Shown here: piece after piece, positions 43,403 through 52,003 of the stretch
How positions within the stretch are numbered: the first letter of the stretch is position 1
How the letters are laid out: the number at the start of each line of letters is the position of its first letter
Source: an uncultured Ruminiclostridium sp.
GTDB taxonomy: Bacteria; Bacillota; Clostridia; Oscillospirales; Ruminococcaceae
Direction of reading: 5' to 3'
DNA length: 63,790 nt
NCBI GenBank assembly: GCA_944388385.1
Contig: CALXIO010000014.1
Location: 1 to 63,790, forward strand
Notes under the pieces: generated by a model
The model's input: the letters and a program-made list of their open reading frames with translations, nothing else
Told to the model about the DNA's origin: nothing
The model's database searches: none
Made by a program: the position numbers and the translations under genes

Positions 43403-43616
43403 AGCAATTTTGAGGTATTGCTCTGTCATTATCGATTGGGTAAATTCATACTCATTTCATATAAAAGGGTAATTTCCACAAAAATAATGATTTTTACATA
43501 GGTTTGTAATGAAATTTCAATATGTAATTTTGTAAAAAGTTTTTCGTTATGCAAGTATCGATTTTGTTTAATTCATAGATTTATCGCAAAAAAATTTGAT
43601 GTGAAAAATTTGACGA
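43403..43616. other. AT-rich intergenic stretch, nothing recognised
   Basis: About 210 bp between a terminator and the antiporter promoter; no open frame with a ribosome site and no hairpin of note. Confidence 0.5.
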
Positions 43617-43644
43617 TTGACATATATTAAATAGGTGTTATAAT
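43617..43644 (+). promoter_or_regulatory. Promoter of the antiporter gene
   Basis: -35 TTGACA (43617-43622), 16-bp spacer, -10 TATAAT (43639-43644). Ribosome site GAAAGGAAG. Confidence 0.85.
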
Positions 43645-43694
43645 TTTCACTGTAGAGAAAAGAAAAAAGTAGAAAATCGAAAGGAAGAATTTAT

Positions 43695-44912
43695 ATGGAT
43701 TATACATATCTTTTGTATATAGCAATAATCCTTCTGTTCACAAAGGTATTGGGCTTGCTGTCAAGGCGCGTAAGGCTTCCCCAGGTTGTAGGCGCACTTA
43801 TTGCAGGTATCATTTTAGGACCTGTATGTCTTAATCTGGTATCCCTTGATACCTCCCCTGTTTTAAGCAATCTGTCGGAAATAGGCGTTATAGTGCTTAT
43901 GTTCTCCGCCGGACTTGAAACGGATATAGCGGAAATGAAAAAATGCGGTGTAGCAAGCAGCATTATCGCCCTTATAGGTGTTATAGTACCCCTTGTGGGC
44001 GGTGCTTTGGTAGCGTGGGGCTTTGGTACTGCCAACCCATCCCTTTCCTGCTCGGAATTTTTACAGGATGTGTTTATCGGTGTTATTCTTACTGCTACCT
44101 CGGTAAGTATCACCGTTGAAACCCTTAAGGAAATGGGAAAGCTGAATACCCGTGCCGGAAACGCTATACTGGGTGCGGCTCTTATTGATGATGTGCTGGG
44201 TATTATTGCCCTTACCATTATCACAAGCCTTGCTAATCCCGCTTCGGGAAGTATCTTGATAGTGCTTTTAAAGATCGTGGGATTTTTCGCCTTTGCACTT
44301 CTGTTCGGTGTGCTGTTCCATTTCATCTTCAACAAATGGACAGAAAGAACAGAGGAAAATCAGCGCCGCTTTGTTGTGGTCAGCTTTGCATTATGCCTTT
44401 TATTTGCCTATGTGGCAGAGGAATATTTCGGTGTTGCGGATATTACAGGCTCCTTTGTTGCAGGTCTTGTCATCTCCAGTACCTCAAAGACAAAGTATAT
44501 TGCCCACCGCTTTGACACCCTGTCATATCTTCTGTTATCCCCTATCTTCTTTGCAAGTATAGGTCTTGAGGTGGTACTTGAAAATATGACACCCATGATA
44601 ATACTCTTTGCAATAGTGCTTCTTGTGGTTGCAGTTGCCACAAAGGTTATAGGCTGCGGACTCGGTGCAAAGCTCTGTAAGTACACCAACAAAGAGGCCT
44701 TACAGGTAGGTGTGGGAATGGTCAGCCGCGGTGAGGTTGCCCTTATAGTAGCAAGCAAGGGTCTTGCCATGGGACTTATGAGCGATACCCTTTTCGGACC
44801 GATAGTTATAATGGTGGTTATTACTACCGTTATTACACCCATTCTGTTAAAGCTGGTATTTAAGGAAAAGAAAAACAAGGCTGATATCCCCTCTGAGGCG
44901 GTAAAGTCTTAA
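43695..44912 (+). CDS. Cation/proton antiporter, CPA2/KefB-like membrane domain
   Basis: 405 residues with about 12 membrane helices and no C-terminal TrkA-N domain. Family signatures: LPQVVGALIAGIILGP near 27, AGLETDIAEMKK near 72, and ALIDDVLGIIALTI near 155 with the paired Asp residues of cation/proton exchangers, plus GVGMVSRGEVALIVASKG near 340. It exchanges Na+ or K+ for protons across the cell membrane. Monocistronic. Confidence 0.9.
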   Translation: MDYTYLLYIAIILLFTKVLGLLSRRVRLPQVVGALIAGIILGPVCLNLVSLDTSPVLSNLSEIGVIVLMFSAGLETDIAEMKKCGVASSIIALIGVIVPLVGGALVAWGFGTANPSLSCSEFLQDVFIGVILTATSVSITVETLKEMGKLNTRAGNAILGAALIDDVLGIIALTIITSLANPASGSILIVLLKIVGFFAFALLFGVLFHFIFNKWTERTEENQRRFVVVSFALCLLFAYVAEEYFGVADITGSFVAGLVISSTSKTKYIAHRFDTLSYLLLSPIFFASIGLEVVLENMTPMIILFAIVLLVVAVATKVIGCGLGAKLCKYTNKEALQVGVGMVSRGEVALIVASKGLAMGLMSDTLFGPIVIMVVITTVITPILLKLVFKEKKNKADIPSEAVKS

Positions 44913-44917
44913 ATCAG

Positions 44918-44945
44918 ATGCCGTCTTAAAAAGGCGGCATTTTTC
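44918..44945 (+). terminator. Terminator of the antiporter gene
   Basis: ATGCCG-(11 nt)-CGGCAT followed by TTTTC; stem extends with TC/GG pairs. Confidence 0.8.
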
Positions 44946-44968
44946 ATCTGAAATATACCTCGGTTTTA

Positions 44969-44998
44969 TTGACACAGATAAAGTAAGTGTAGTATAAT
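44969..44998 (+). promoter_or_regulatory. Promoter of the feo operon
   Basis: -35 TTGACA (44969-44974), 18-bp spacer, -10 TATAAT (44993-44998). No Fur, DtxR or MntR consensus box is recognisable around it. Confidence 0.82.
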
Positions 44999-45034
44999 CT
45001 TAAAAGAGGTTTATAAAGAGAGGTTGGGTGCAAA

Positions 45035-45268
45035 ATGACTAAAACTCTTGATTTGCTCAAGGTAGGACAAGGCGGAGTAGTTACCGCAGTAGGCGGCGAC
45101 GGTGCTTTGCGCTGTCATTTGCTTGATATGGGCATTATCCCCCGTACTAAAATAGAAGTAAGAAAGGTAGCCCCCATGGGAGATCCTATAGAATTACATT
45201 TAAGAGGCTATGAGCTTACAATAAGGCTTGAGGACGCCAAGCAGATTACTGTGGAGGTGGAGGAATAA
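45035..45268 (+). CDS. feoA: Ferrous iron transport protein FeoA
   Basis: 77 residues, an SH3-like small domain with LLDMGIIPRTKIEVRKVAPM and ELHLRGYELTIRLEDA, typical of FeoA. It supports Fe(II) uptake by FeoB from the cytosolic side. Its stop overlaps the feoB start (TAATG). Confidence 0.94.
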   Translation: MTKTLDLLKVGQGGVVTAVGGDGALRCHLLDMGIIPRTKIEVRKVAPMGDPIELHLRGYELTIRLEDAKQITVEVEE

Positions 45269-47274
45269 TGGTTTTAGCGCTTGTAGGCAATCAGAACTGC
45301 GGTAAAACCACCCTGTTTAACCAGCTCACCGGCTCTAATCAGCACGTTGGTAATTTTCCCGGTGTAACTGTTGACAGCAAGCAGGGTACATTAAGAGGCC
45401 ATAAGGACTGTACGGTAGTTGATTTGCCGGGTATATATTCCCTTCGTCCCTATTCTGCCGAGGAAAATGTCACCAGAGATTTTATAATCGACGGCAAGCC
45501 GGATGCAATTATAAATATACTTGATGCCACCAATATAGAAAGAAACCTTTATCTCACCCTGCAATTATCCGAAATGGGTATTCCTATGGTGCTTGCCCTT
45601 AATATGATGGATGAGGTAAGAAATAACGGCGGCACTATTGATATTCCTGAATTTGAAAAGGCTGTAGGTATGCCTGTTATCCCCATAAGCGCCGCTAAGA
45701 ATGAGGGTATCGAGGAGCTTATAACAAGGGCTATCGATACTGCGGAAAATATAGTGAAGCCTAAGAGAATGGACTTTTGTCACGGCGCTATACACCGCTG
45801 TATTCATGCGGTGCGACACCTTATTGAGGACCATGCGGAAAAGGCAGGAATGTCTGACCGCTTTGCGGCGGCTAAGATAGTGGAGGGGGATACCCCCATT
45901 ATTGACAGGCTTAAATTAAATCAGAATGAGCTTGAGCTTATGGAGCACTCCATTGTGGAAATGGAAACCGAGCTTGGCATGGACAGAAATGCCGCCCTTG
46001 CGGATATGCGTTACAGCTTTATTGAACAGCTGTGCGAAAAAACGGTTGTTAAGTGCAAGGAAAGTAAGGAGCATTTAAGAAGCGTTAAGATAGACAGCAT
46101 AATGACAAATAAATATCTGGCTTTGCCCTTGTTTATTCTTATTATGCTGGTTATATTCTGGCTTACCTTCGGTGTTATAGGCTCATTTTTAAGTGATTTG
46201 CTGGAGCAGGGCATTGACGCTCTTACAGGGGTGGTTGATACTGCCCTTACAGATTACGGCATAAACCCTGTGGTGCATAGCCTTGTGATTGACGGTATAT
46301 TTGCAGGTGTAGGTGCGGTATTGTCCTTCCTGCCTCTTATAGTGGTATTGTTCTTCTTTTTATCTATCCTTGAGGACAGCGGATATATGGCAAGGGTTGC
46401 CTTTGTAATGGATAAGCTCCTTCGTAAGATAGGACTTTCCGGCAAGAGCTTTGTGCCTATGATTATAGGCTTTGGCTGTTCTGTGCCGGCTATTATGGCT
46501 ACCCGTACACTTCCCTCAAAAAGGGACAGAACCATGACCATACTGCTTACCCCCTTTATGAGCTGTTCTGCTAAAATTCCCATTTATGCGGTATTTACCG
46601 CCGCATTCTTTACAGAATATCAGCCCCTTGTTATGATAGGACTTTATCTTCTGGGTATGATAGTGGGTGTGCTGTTTGCTGTTATTTTGGGAAAGACTAA
46701 GTTTAAGGGCAAGCCTGTACCCTTTGTCATGGAATTGCCTAACTACCGCTTCCCCTCTCCCAAGAGCGTGCTTTTACTTATGTGGGATAAGGCAAAGGAC
46801 TTTATCACCCGTGCCTTTACGGTAATTTTTGTGGCAACGGTAATTATATGGTTTTTACAGACCTTTGATACAAGACTGAATGTAGTAAGCGACAGCGCAG
46901 ACAGTCTGCTTGCCCTTTTAGGTAAGGTTTTAGCCCCGGTATTTGCGCCCTTGGGCCTTGGGGACTGGAGAATAACCACCTCCCTTATTACCGGATTTTC
47001 CGCAAAGGAGGCGGTTGTAAGTACAATGTCGGTACTTACAGGTACAGGTATGGCGGAATTATCCACCACCCTCCCCTCCCTTTTCCCGAATATCGCCTGT
47101 GTGGTAAGCTTCTTATGCTTCACCCTTTTATATACCCCCTGTGTGGCTGCTGTGGCGGCTATCAAAAGGGAGCTTAATTCCGGTGTTTATGCCGCCGCAA
47201 TATCGGTTATGCAATGCCTTATAGCATGGCTTGTAAGCCTTGGGGCATATCACTTAGTGCTGTTGTTTATATGA
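45268..47274 (+). CDS. feoB: Ferrous iron transporter FeoB
   Basis: 668 residues. N-terminal G domain (GNQNCGKTTLFNQLTG, DLPGIYSLRPYSAEE for G3), helical GDI-like linker, then a membrane domain with two Gate motifs (FVPMIIGFGCSVPAIMATRT near 395 and VAAIKRELNS near 635). It moves Fe(II) into the cell. Its TGA overlaps the next gene's start (ATGA), and four further genes follow without a break. Confidence 0.97.
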   Translation: MVLALVGNQNCGKTTLFNQLTGSNQHVGNFPGVTVDSKQGTLRGHKDCTVVDLPGIYSLRPYSAEENVTRDFIIDGKPDAIINILDATNIERNLYLTLQLSEMGIPMVLALNMMDEVRNNGGTIDIPEFEKAVGMPVIPISAAKNEGIEELITRAIDTAENIVKPKRMDFCHGAIHRCIHAVRHLIEDHAEKAGMSDRFAAAKIVEGDTPIIDRLKLNQNELELMEHSIVEMETELGMDRNAALADMRYSFIEQLCEKTVVKCKESKEHLRSVKIDSIMTNKYLALPLFILIMLVIFWLTFGVIGSFLSDLLEQGIDALTGVVDTALTDYGINPVVHSLVIDGIFAGVGAVLSFLPLIVVLFFFLSILEDSGYMARVAFVMDKLLRKIGLSGKSFVPMIIGFGCSVPAIMATRTLPSKRDRTMTILLTPFMSCSAKIPIYAVFTAAFFTEYQPLVMIGLYLLGMIVGVLFAVILGKTKFKGKPVPFVMELPNYRFPSPKSVLLLMWDKAKDFITRAFTVIFVATVIIWFLQTFDTRLNVVSDSADSLLALLGKVLAPVFAPLGLGDWRITTSLITGFSAKEAVVSTMSVLTGTGMAELSTTLPSLFPNIACVVSFLCFTLLYTPCVAAVAAIKRELNSGVYAAAISVMQCLIAWLVSLGAYHLVLLFI

Positions 47275-47741
47275 TATATGCAAGTACAATAAAAATGCCC
47301 CGTGTACCCCACACGGTAACCGCCCTGTCTGACGGCAAGGGTATATTCTCGGTGGTATTTGATATGGATAATGACTACCGGCCGGATGAAATTTCCGATA
47401 TGGCTGTAAGGCAATTTTCTGAGTATTTCGCCGGAAAAAGGCAATATTTCAATGTGCCTGTGGCAGATATTCCCGGCAGCGAATTTTTTAAAAAGGTTCT
47501 TTCGGGAATTAAAAAAGTCCCCTACGGAAAAACCCAAAGCTATAAGGATTTAGCCTACGGTATAGGCTGCAAGGGTATTCGGGCGGTGGCATCTCAGCTT
47601 AAATATAACCCCTGTCCCCTGCTTATTCCCTGTCACAGAATAGTGCCTGCCGGGGGTGGCTTCGGTCACTACTGCAAGGGGGAATATGACGATATTAAGG
47701 AGTACCTTATAAGGCTTGAAAGGGGCGAATATCTTGACTGA
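47271..47741 (+). CDS. ogt: Methylated-DNA-protein-cysteine methyltransferase
   Basis: 156 residues from the ATG at 47271, four bases overlapping the feoB stop; an earlier in-frame start lies deep in feoB and is not needed. The active-site motif is IPCHRIVPAG (PCHR), preceded by the HTH region KVPYGKTQSYKDLA and GCKGIRAVASQLKYN. It removes alkyl groups from O6-alkylguanine. The reading of Ogt rather than Ada rests on the lack of an Ada N-domain. It sits inside the feo operon. Confidence 0.93.
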   Translation: MIYASTIKMPRVPHTVTALSDGKGIFSVVFDMDNDYRPDEISDMAVRQFSEYFAGKRQYFNVPVADIPGSEFFKKVLSGIKKVPYGKTQSYKDLAYGIGCKGIRAVASQLKYNPCPLLIPCHRIVPAGGGFGHYCKGEYDDIKEYLIRLERGEYLD

Positions 47742-48432
47742 TAAGCTAAGAGAGGAATTTTTTACCCTTGCGGATAAGGGCTATGCCGACTTTCAGCAAA
47801 GGACTGTTAAAACAAACTCCCTTCCCATAATAGGGGTAAGAATGCCGATAATTCAGAAAATGGCAAAGACCCTTGCCAAAGAAAATCCCATAGCCTATAT
47901 AAATGAAAAAAGCGAATATTACGAGGAGCAGTTACTTAAAATACTGATAACCGCCTATCTTGATATTCCTGTTGAAAAAAGGCTTGATATGGCAAAGCCC
48001 TTACTTATCGCCTGTGATAACTGGGCGGTGTGCGACGGTTTTTGCAGTGCAATTAAGCCAAAAAAAGAGGACTTACCCGTGCTTTATAAACGGGCGGAAA
48101 AATTCTCTGTCCGAAAGCCTCTTTATTTATCCCGTTGCGGTATTGTGCTTTTGTTTCAGAATTTTACAAATACCCCGGAAAGGGTAGTTTCCGTTTATGA
48201 AAGGGTATCGGAAAAATACAAGGGTGAATATTACAGGGATATGGCTATTGCCTGGGGTATTGCCACACTATGTACCCATAACCCGGAATTTATGTGTGAG
48301 TATATAAAAAATTCCCCCATGGAAAAGGGGATAATAAAAATGGCGGCTCAAAAGGTAAGGGACAGCAGATGTATCTCAAGGGAGATAAAGGACAGATTTT
48401 CTCTTGAGGCTAAAAGAAGGCAGGAGGAATAA
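47734..48432 (+). CDS. DNA alkylation repair glycosylase (AlkD family)
   Basis: About 232 residues from a TTG at 47734, chosen because AAAGGGG lies eight bases before it; a second TTG at 47716 would leave no ribosome site. ALK/HEAT-repeat glycosylase features: VRMPIIQKMAKTLAK, CDNWAVCDGFCS and DMAIAWGIATLC. AlkD members remove bulky or charged N3- and N7-alkyl bases. It overlaps ogt by 8 bp and the following small gene by one base, so all are translationally coupled in the feo operon. Confidence 0.92.
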   Translation: MTDKLREEFFTLADKGYADFQQRTVKTNSLPIIGVRMPIIQKMAKTLAKENPIAYINEKSEYYEEQLLKILITAYLDIPVEKRLDMAKPLLIACDNWAVCDGFCSAIKPKKEDLPVLYKRAEKFSVRKPLYLSRCGIVLLFQNFTNTPERVVSVYERVSEKYKGEYYRDMAIAWGIATLCTHNPEFMCEYIKNSPMEKGIIKMAAQKVRDSRCISREIKDRFSLEAKRRQEE

Positions 48433-48590
48433 TGGGATTTTTTGATTATCTTATACTGGGCGTTATTGCTCTGCTTTTAGTGGTTGTGGTAATTTATCTG
48501 ATACGGCAGAAAAAGAAGGGCAAGTGCATAGGCTGTGGGGGAGATTGCAGCTCCTGTCGGTATAAAAATACCTCCCAAAAGGAAAAATAA
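48432..48590 (+). CDS. FeoB-associated Cys-rich small membrane protein
   Basis: 52 residues, beginning at the ATG that overlaps the alkD stop (TAATG). One membrane helix (LILGVIALLLVVVVIYLI) followed by a basic stretch and a Cys cluster, KCIGCGGDCSSC (C-x2-C-x3-C-x2-C). This is the pattern of the FeoB-associated Cys-rich membrane protein family. It is thought to bind iron or support Feo assembly. Its place at the end of the feo operon, after two DNA repair genes, is unusual. Confidence 0.88.
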   Translation: MGFFDYLILGVIALLLVVVVIYLIRQKKKGKCIGCGGDCSSCRYKNTSQKEK

Positions 48591-48602
48591 AGGGTATAAT
48601 AC

Positions 48603-48631
48603 TTGAAAAAAATATATCCTTGTGATATTAT
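48603..48631 (+). promoter_or_regulatory. Promoter of the flavodiiron gene
   Basis: -35 TTGAAA (48603-48608), 17-bp spacer, -10 TATTAT (48626-48631). No terminator is visible between the feo operon and this point, so readthrough is likely. Confidence 0.7.
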
Positions 48632-48663
48632 AAGAAAAGAATAAATAGAAAGGAAATTAAAAA

Positions 48664-49815
48664 ATGAAGGTAAGTAATGATATTGTTTATGTAGGTGTAA
48701 ATGACCATGACCTTGATTTATTTGAGGGACAGTATAAAGTCCCCAACGGCATGGCTTATAATTCCTATGTTATATGTGATGAAAAGACAGTTGTAATGGA
48801 TTCGGTGGATTCCCGTTTCTGCTCAGAATGGCTTGCCAATATTGACAGAGTTTTAGGTGGCAAGGCTCCCGACTATCTTGTAGTTCAGCATATGGAGCCT
48901 GACCATTCCTCCAGTATTGCACGCTTTGCAGACTACTACCCCACCACCACAATAGTTTCAAGCGCAAAGGCTTTTGACATGATAGAACAGTTCTTCGGCA
49001 AGGGCTATGAGGACAGAAGACTTGTAGTAAAAGAGGGAGATACACTTTCTCTCGGCGCTCACACCCTCAGCTTTATCGGTGCTCCCATGGTGCATTGGCC
49101 TGAGGTTATTATGACCTATGATGATAAGGATAAGGTATTATTCTCCGCTGACGGCTTTGGTAAGTTCGGTGCTCTTGACAGGGAGGAACCCTGGGAGCAG
49201 GAGGCAAGCCGTTATTATTTCGGAATTGTGGGTAAGTACGGCGCCCAGGTACAGGCGGTGCTTAAAAAGGCTTCAGCTCTTGACATTGAGATAATCTGCC
49301 CTCTTCACGGTCCTGTGCTTACTGAAAATCTTTCCTACTATATAGGACTTTATGATACCTGGTCATCCTATAAGCCCATGCATGATGCGGTGACAGTTGC
49401 ATTTACCTCTGTATACGGAAATACAAAGGTAGCAGTAAGATCCCTTTGCAGAAAGCTGTCTGAAAAAGGTGTTACCGTAAACTGCTTTGATCTTGCAAGG
49501 GATGATAAATCAAAGGCTTTGGCAAAGGCATTTGAAAATGACAAGCTGATACTTGCCACCACCACCTACAATGCGGATATATTCCCCTTTATGCGTGAAT
49601 TTATAGCCGACTTAAAGGAAAGAGGCTACAAAAACCGCAAGGTGGGAATTATAGAAAACGGCAGCTGGGGACCCATGGCGGCAAAGAAGATAAAGGAGCA
49701 GATGCCGGCAGAGCCTAATGTTACCTATTATGAAACTGTGGTTACATTAAAATCCGCCCTTGATGAAACAAGCAAAGCACAGCTTGACAAATTAGTTGAA
49801 GAGATTTTAGCATAA
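48664..49815 (+). CDS. fprA: A-type flavoprotein (flavodiiron protein, FprA-like)
   Basis: 383 residues. The metallo-beta-lactamase-like domain carries the diiron ligands: HMEPDHSS near 78 (H-x-E-x-D-H), APMVHWPEV near 145, FSADGFGKFG near 160 and PLHGPVL near 220. The C-terminal flavodoxin domain (AFTSVYGNTKVAVRSL from about 250) binds FMN. It reduces oxygen or nitric oxide to harmless products in anaerobes. There is no rubredoxin fusion. It follows the iron-uptake operon, which would supply its iron. Confidence 0.95.
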   Translation: MKVSNDIVYVGVNDHDLDLFEGQYKVPNGMAYNSYVICDEKTVVMDSVDSRFCSEWLANIDRVLGGKAPDYLVVQHMEPDHSSSIARFADYYPTTTIVSSAKAFDMIEQFFGKGYEDRRLVVKEGDTLSLGAHTLSFIGAPMVHWPEVIMTYDDKDKVLFSADGFGKFGALDREEPWEQEASRYYFGIVGKYGAQVQAVLKKASALDIEIICPLHGPVLTENLSYYIGLYDTWSSYKPMHDAVTVAFTSVYGNTKVAVRSLCRKLSEKGVTVNCFDLARDDKSKALAKAFENDKLILATTTYNADIFPFMREFIADLKERGYKNRKVGIIENGSWGPMAAKKIKEQMPAEPNVTYYETVVTLKSALDETSKAQLDKLVEEILA

Positions 49816-49826
49816 TGGATATAATA

Positions 49827-49853
49827 AAAAGGAGCCTGAGGGCTCCTTTTTTG
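49827..49853 (+). terminator. Terminator of fprA
   Basis: AAAAGGAGCC-tgag-GGCTCCTTTTTT, perfect stem with a T run. Confidence 0.9.
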
Positions 49854-49867
49854 TTGTATTTTTGAAA

Positions 49868-49914
49868 GGGCTGTCCGCCCTTTAATGGGGTGTGGGGCGA
49901 AGCCCCACAAAAAA
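49868..49914 (+). repeat. GC-rich hairpin repeat, copy 3 (short)
   Basis: GGGCTGTCCGCCC, then TTAATGGGGTGTGGGG and the hairpin GTGGGGC-GAA-GCCCCAC plus an A run. Only the core module is present. It lies between convergent genes. Confidence 0.85.
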
Positions 49915-49936
49915 TCCGTATTAAGAAACGCAAAAA

Positions 49937-50185
49937 TTACTCCAAACACCTATCCTTAATAATATCAACCATCTCCCCCACATCCTCCATGGTGGAAACC
50001 TCACCCATTTTAAAACGGATGCCGAATTCCTCCTCCACAGCGGAAATAAGGTTAATGTGAGCAAGACTGTCCCAGTCCTCAATATCATCTGCGGTTGTGT
50101 CTGCCTCAACCTCTATTTCATCATCATCAAAAACATCTCTGAAAACCTCATTAAGACGGTCATAAATTTCCTTTTCGCTAAGCAT
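49937..50185 (-). CDS. Acyl carrier protein
   Basis: 82 residues, an acidic four-helix carrier with the 4'-phosphopantetheine attachment site DWDSLAHINLI (Ser40). The sequence differs from a fatty-acid ACP and its partner is the FkbH-like protein upstream: the two genes overlap by one base (TAATG). In characterised systems FkbH loads a glyceryl unit from 1,3-bisphosphoglycerate onto such an ACP. Last gene of the four-gene operon. Confidence 0.92.
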   Translation of the reverse strand: MLSEKEIYDRLNEVFRDVFDDDEIEVEADTTADDIEDWDSLAHINLISAVEEEFGIRFKMGEVSTMEDVGEMVDIIKDRCLE

Positions 50186-51969
50186 TACTCATTACCTCCT
50201 ACACTTATGTGTGTGTTTTTATTTTTATATCCCTCCACCGCCATGGACCATAGGGTGTTGCCGCTTTCATCCTCGGATATTAGCTCAAAGCCAAAATCCT
50301 TATAAAGCAGACTTACCATTTTATTCTTGGGGGTGGGGTAATAATAGCCCTTTATTGTTTTTATGCCCCTTTCCCCTGCCTTTTTAACAAGGGTATCAAG
50401 CATGGCATATTCCATATCACGCTTTAAAACTCTACAGCTCATAAGCCACAGTATAATATCAAGGGTATCTCCCTCCTGCTTTCCTATAACAACAGATACT
50501 ATACCGTTATCCCCGAATTTATCCGACAGCTTGCCGTAAAGCCTTATATAGCTGTTATCCTTAAAGACAGCCTCCATTTCACCCTCGGTAAACCGCTTTG
50601 TGGTAAGGTTGAACTGGTTGCTCTTGTTTGTAAGCTGGGTAATTCTGGGTAGGTATATGGGGAGAAAATCATCTATAACCGCCTGCATTGAAAGGCTGTC
50701 AAGATATTCTCCGTAATCGGTGAATTTTGAGCTTAGCTTTGCCCTTTCTGCATTTTCCTTATACATATCATTTCGTTTAAGGTCATCCGCAGAAAATGAG
50801 GTTATCTCAAAAAATCCCGACCTGTCCACATTCTTTATATATTCCTCAGGGGCAGGCATATTGGGTACCGCCACCGCAGGGATCTGAGCCCTTACTATCT
50901 CTCGCTCCGCCGGGTTATCATCTAAAAATACAAGAGCGTCAAGTCCTATATTAAGCTCATTTGCTATCTGCTCTATATTTCTGTCCTTAGGGTCCCAGTT
51001 TGCCTTTATTACAATAAATTCATCCGGCTTTAGTATACCCTCCGGGTGATTAAGCCCTGCAAGGGCATTTTCCTCCTCGTTTTTGGAGCATACATTAAGC
51101 ATAACACCGGTGCTTTTTACTTCCTTTAGGTATTTCTGGAATTCGGTGTATACCTGTCCCTCATGGGTTTCCATGCCTATTTCTATGCCGTCCACACCGT
51201 CATCCCCCACAATACCGCCCCAAAGGGTATTGTCAAGGTCAAGCACCAATGCCTTTTTATTCTTGCCGTATATGGATTTTATTATATTGGCAAGATTAAA
51301 GCAAAAATAAGGTATTGCCGGTACGCACATGGCATACTTGTATAAATGCCAGTAGGAGGGCTCACTCCATTTGTCAAGGCCATAGCAGGAGCTTACATAG
51401 TCAAGGTCGTTTATATAAAAGCCCTCATGACTGCTTGCATAGTCATAAAAGAACATATTAAGCCTTGATACAAAATTCACCCTGCCCCGGTAGTCCCAGC
51501 TGTCACGGTTTCCCATAAGCCTGTAATAGGGCTTTTCAAAGTTGTTTTGTATAATAATACAGCCGTATTTTTCCTTAAGGCTTTCCCAAAGGGTTACAAA
51601 ATGCTCTGTCTGGGCATTGAATATTTCCTCTGTCTGCTCCCTTGTTAAGGTAACATCCGGAAAGCGGATAATATTTCTTATGCTTGTATGAATAAAAATA
51701 ATATCCGGCTTAAATTCCTCCAGCTCCGGGTTATCAAAAACACCGTCCTGCCAATATCTGCCGTATTCGGATTGATAAAATACCGGCTCAATGCCGTAAT
51801 TAAGTAAAAACAGCTCGGTTATATCCGCTATATCGCCGGTAGTTGAGCCACCTAAAATAGCTATTTTCTTTTGTATCCTTTTGGTGTCTTCGGATAACAA
51901 TGTGCGCTTTAAAAAACGCTTTTTCTTTATTATATAACTGCTGTCAAAGGGGTATTCTAATTCCTTCAT
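50185..51969 (-). CDS. FkbH-like HAD-IIIC protein (glyceryl- or acyl-ACP forming)
   Basis: 594 residues from the ATG at 51969 (AAAGGAG site six bases upstream); a longer open frame overlaps the preceding gene and is a shadow. N-terminal SGNH-like part (KIAILGGSTTGDIADITELF, IIFIHTSIRNI), HAD domain with the nucleophile motif LVLDLDNTLWGG near 245 and LVFLDDNPAERE near 350, then a GNAT-like C-domain. FkbH proteins dephosphorylate 1,3-bisphosphoglycerate and attach the glyceryl group to an ACP. Here the ACP follows immediately. The destination of the acyl group is unknown; the neighbours suggest a cell-surface polymer. Confidence 0.9.
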   Translation of the reverse strand: MKELEYPFDSSYIIKKKRFLKRTLLSEDTKRIQKKIAILGGSTTGDIADITELFLLNYGIEPVFYQSEYGRYWQDGVFDNPELEEFKPDIIFIHTSIRNIIRFPDVTLTREQTEEIFNAQTEHFVTLWESLKEKYGCIIIQNNFEKPYYRLMGNRDSWDYRGRVNFVSRLNMFFYDYASSHEGFYINDLDYVSSCYGLDKWSEPSYWHLYKYAMCVPAIPYFCFNLANIIKSIYGKNKKALVLDLDNTLWGGIVGDDGVDGIEIGMETHEGQVYTEFQKYLKEVKSTGVMLNVCSKNEEENALAGLNHPEGILKPDEFIVIKANWDPKDRNIEQIANELNIGLDALVFLDDNPAEREIVRAQIPAVAVPNMPAPEEYIKNVDRSGFFEITSFSADDLKRNDMYKENAERAKLSSKFTDYGEYLDSLSMQAVIDDFLPIYLPRITQLTNKSNQFNLTTKRFTEGEMEAVFKDNSYIRLYGKLSDKFGDNGIVSVVIGKQEGDTLDIILWLMSCRVLKRDMEYAMLDTLVKKAGERGIKTIKGYYYPTPKNKMVSLLYKDFGFELISEDESGNTLWSMAVEGYKNKNTHISVGGNE

Positions 51970-52003
51970 AATTCTCCTTTTATTCCCCGTTACTTTAAAA
52001 GTG

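Noticed and set aside
43700..44335. Long open frame opposite the antiporter gene (and another at 44408-44878)
   Set aside because: Codon-structure shadows of a real membrane protein gene; no ribosome site and no recognisable domain.
44941..45034. Fur or DtxR/IdeR operator at the feo promoter
   Set aside because: No GATAATGAT-like or TTAGG-like dyad can be read; any match would need several mismatches.
49868..49914. Hairpin GTGGGGC-GAA-GCCCCAC as a terminator for fprA or the ACP gene
   Set aside because: Followed by A runs rather than T runs on the plus strand, and it recurs elsewhere as a repeat module; fprA already has a proper terminator at 49827-49853.
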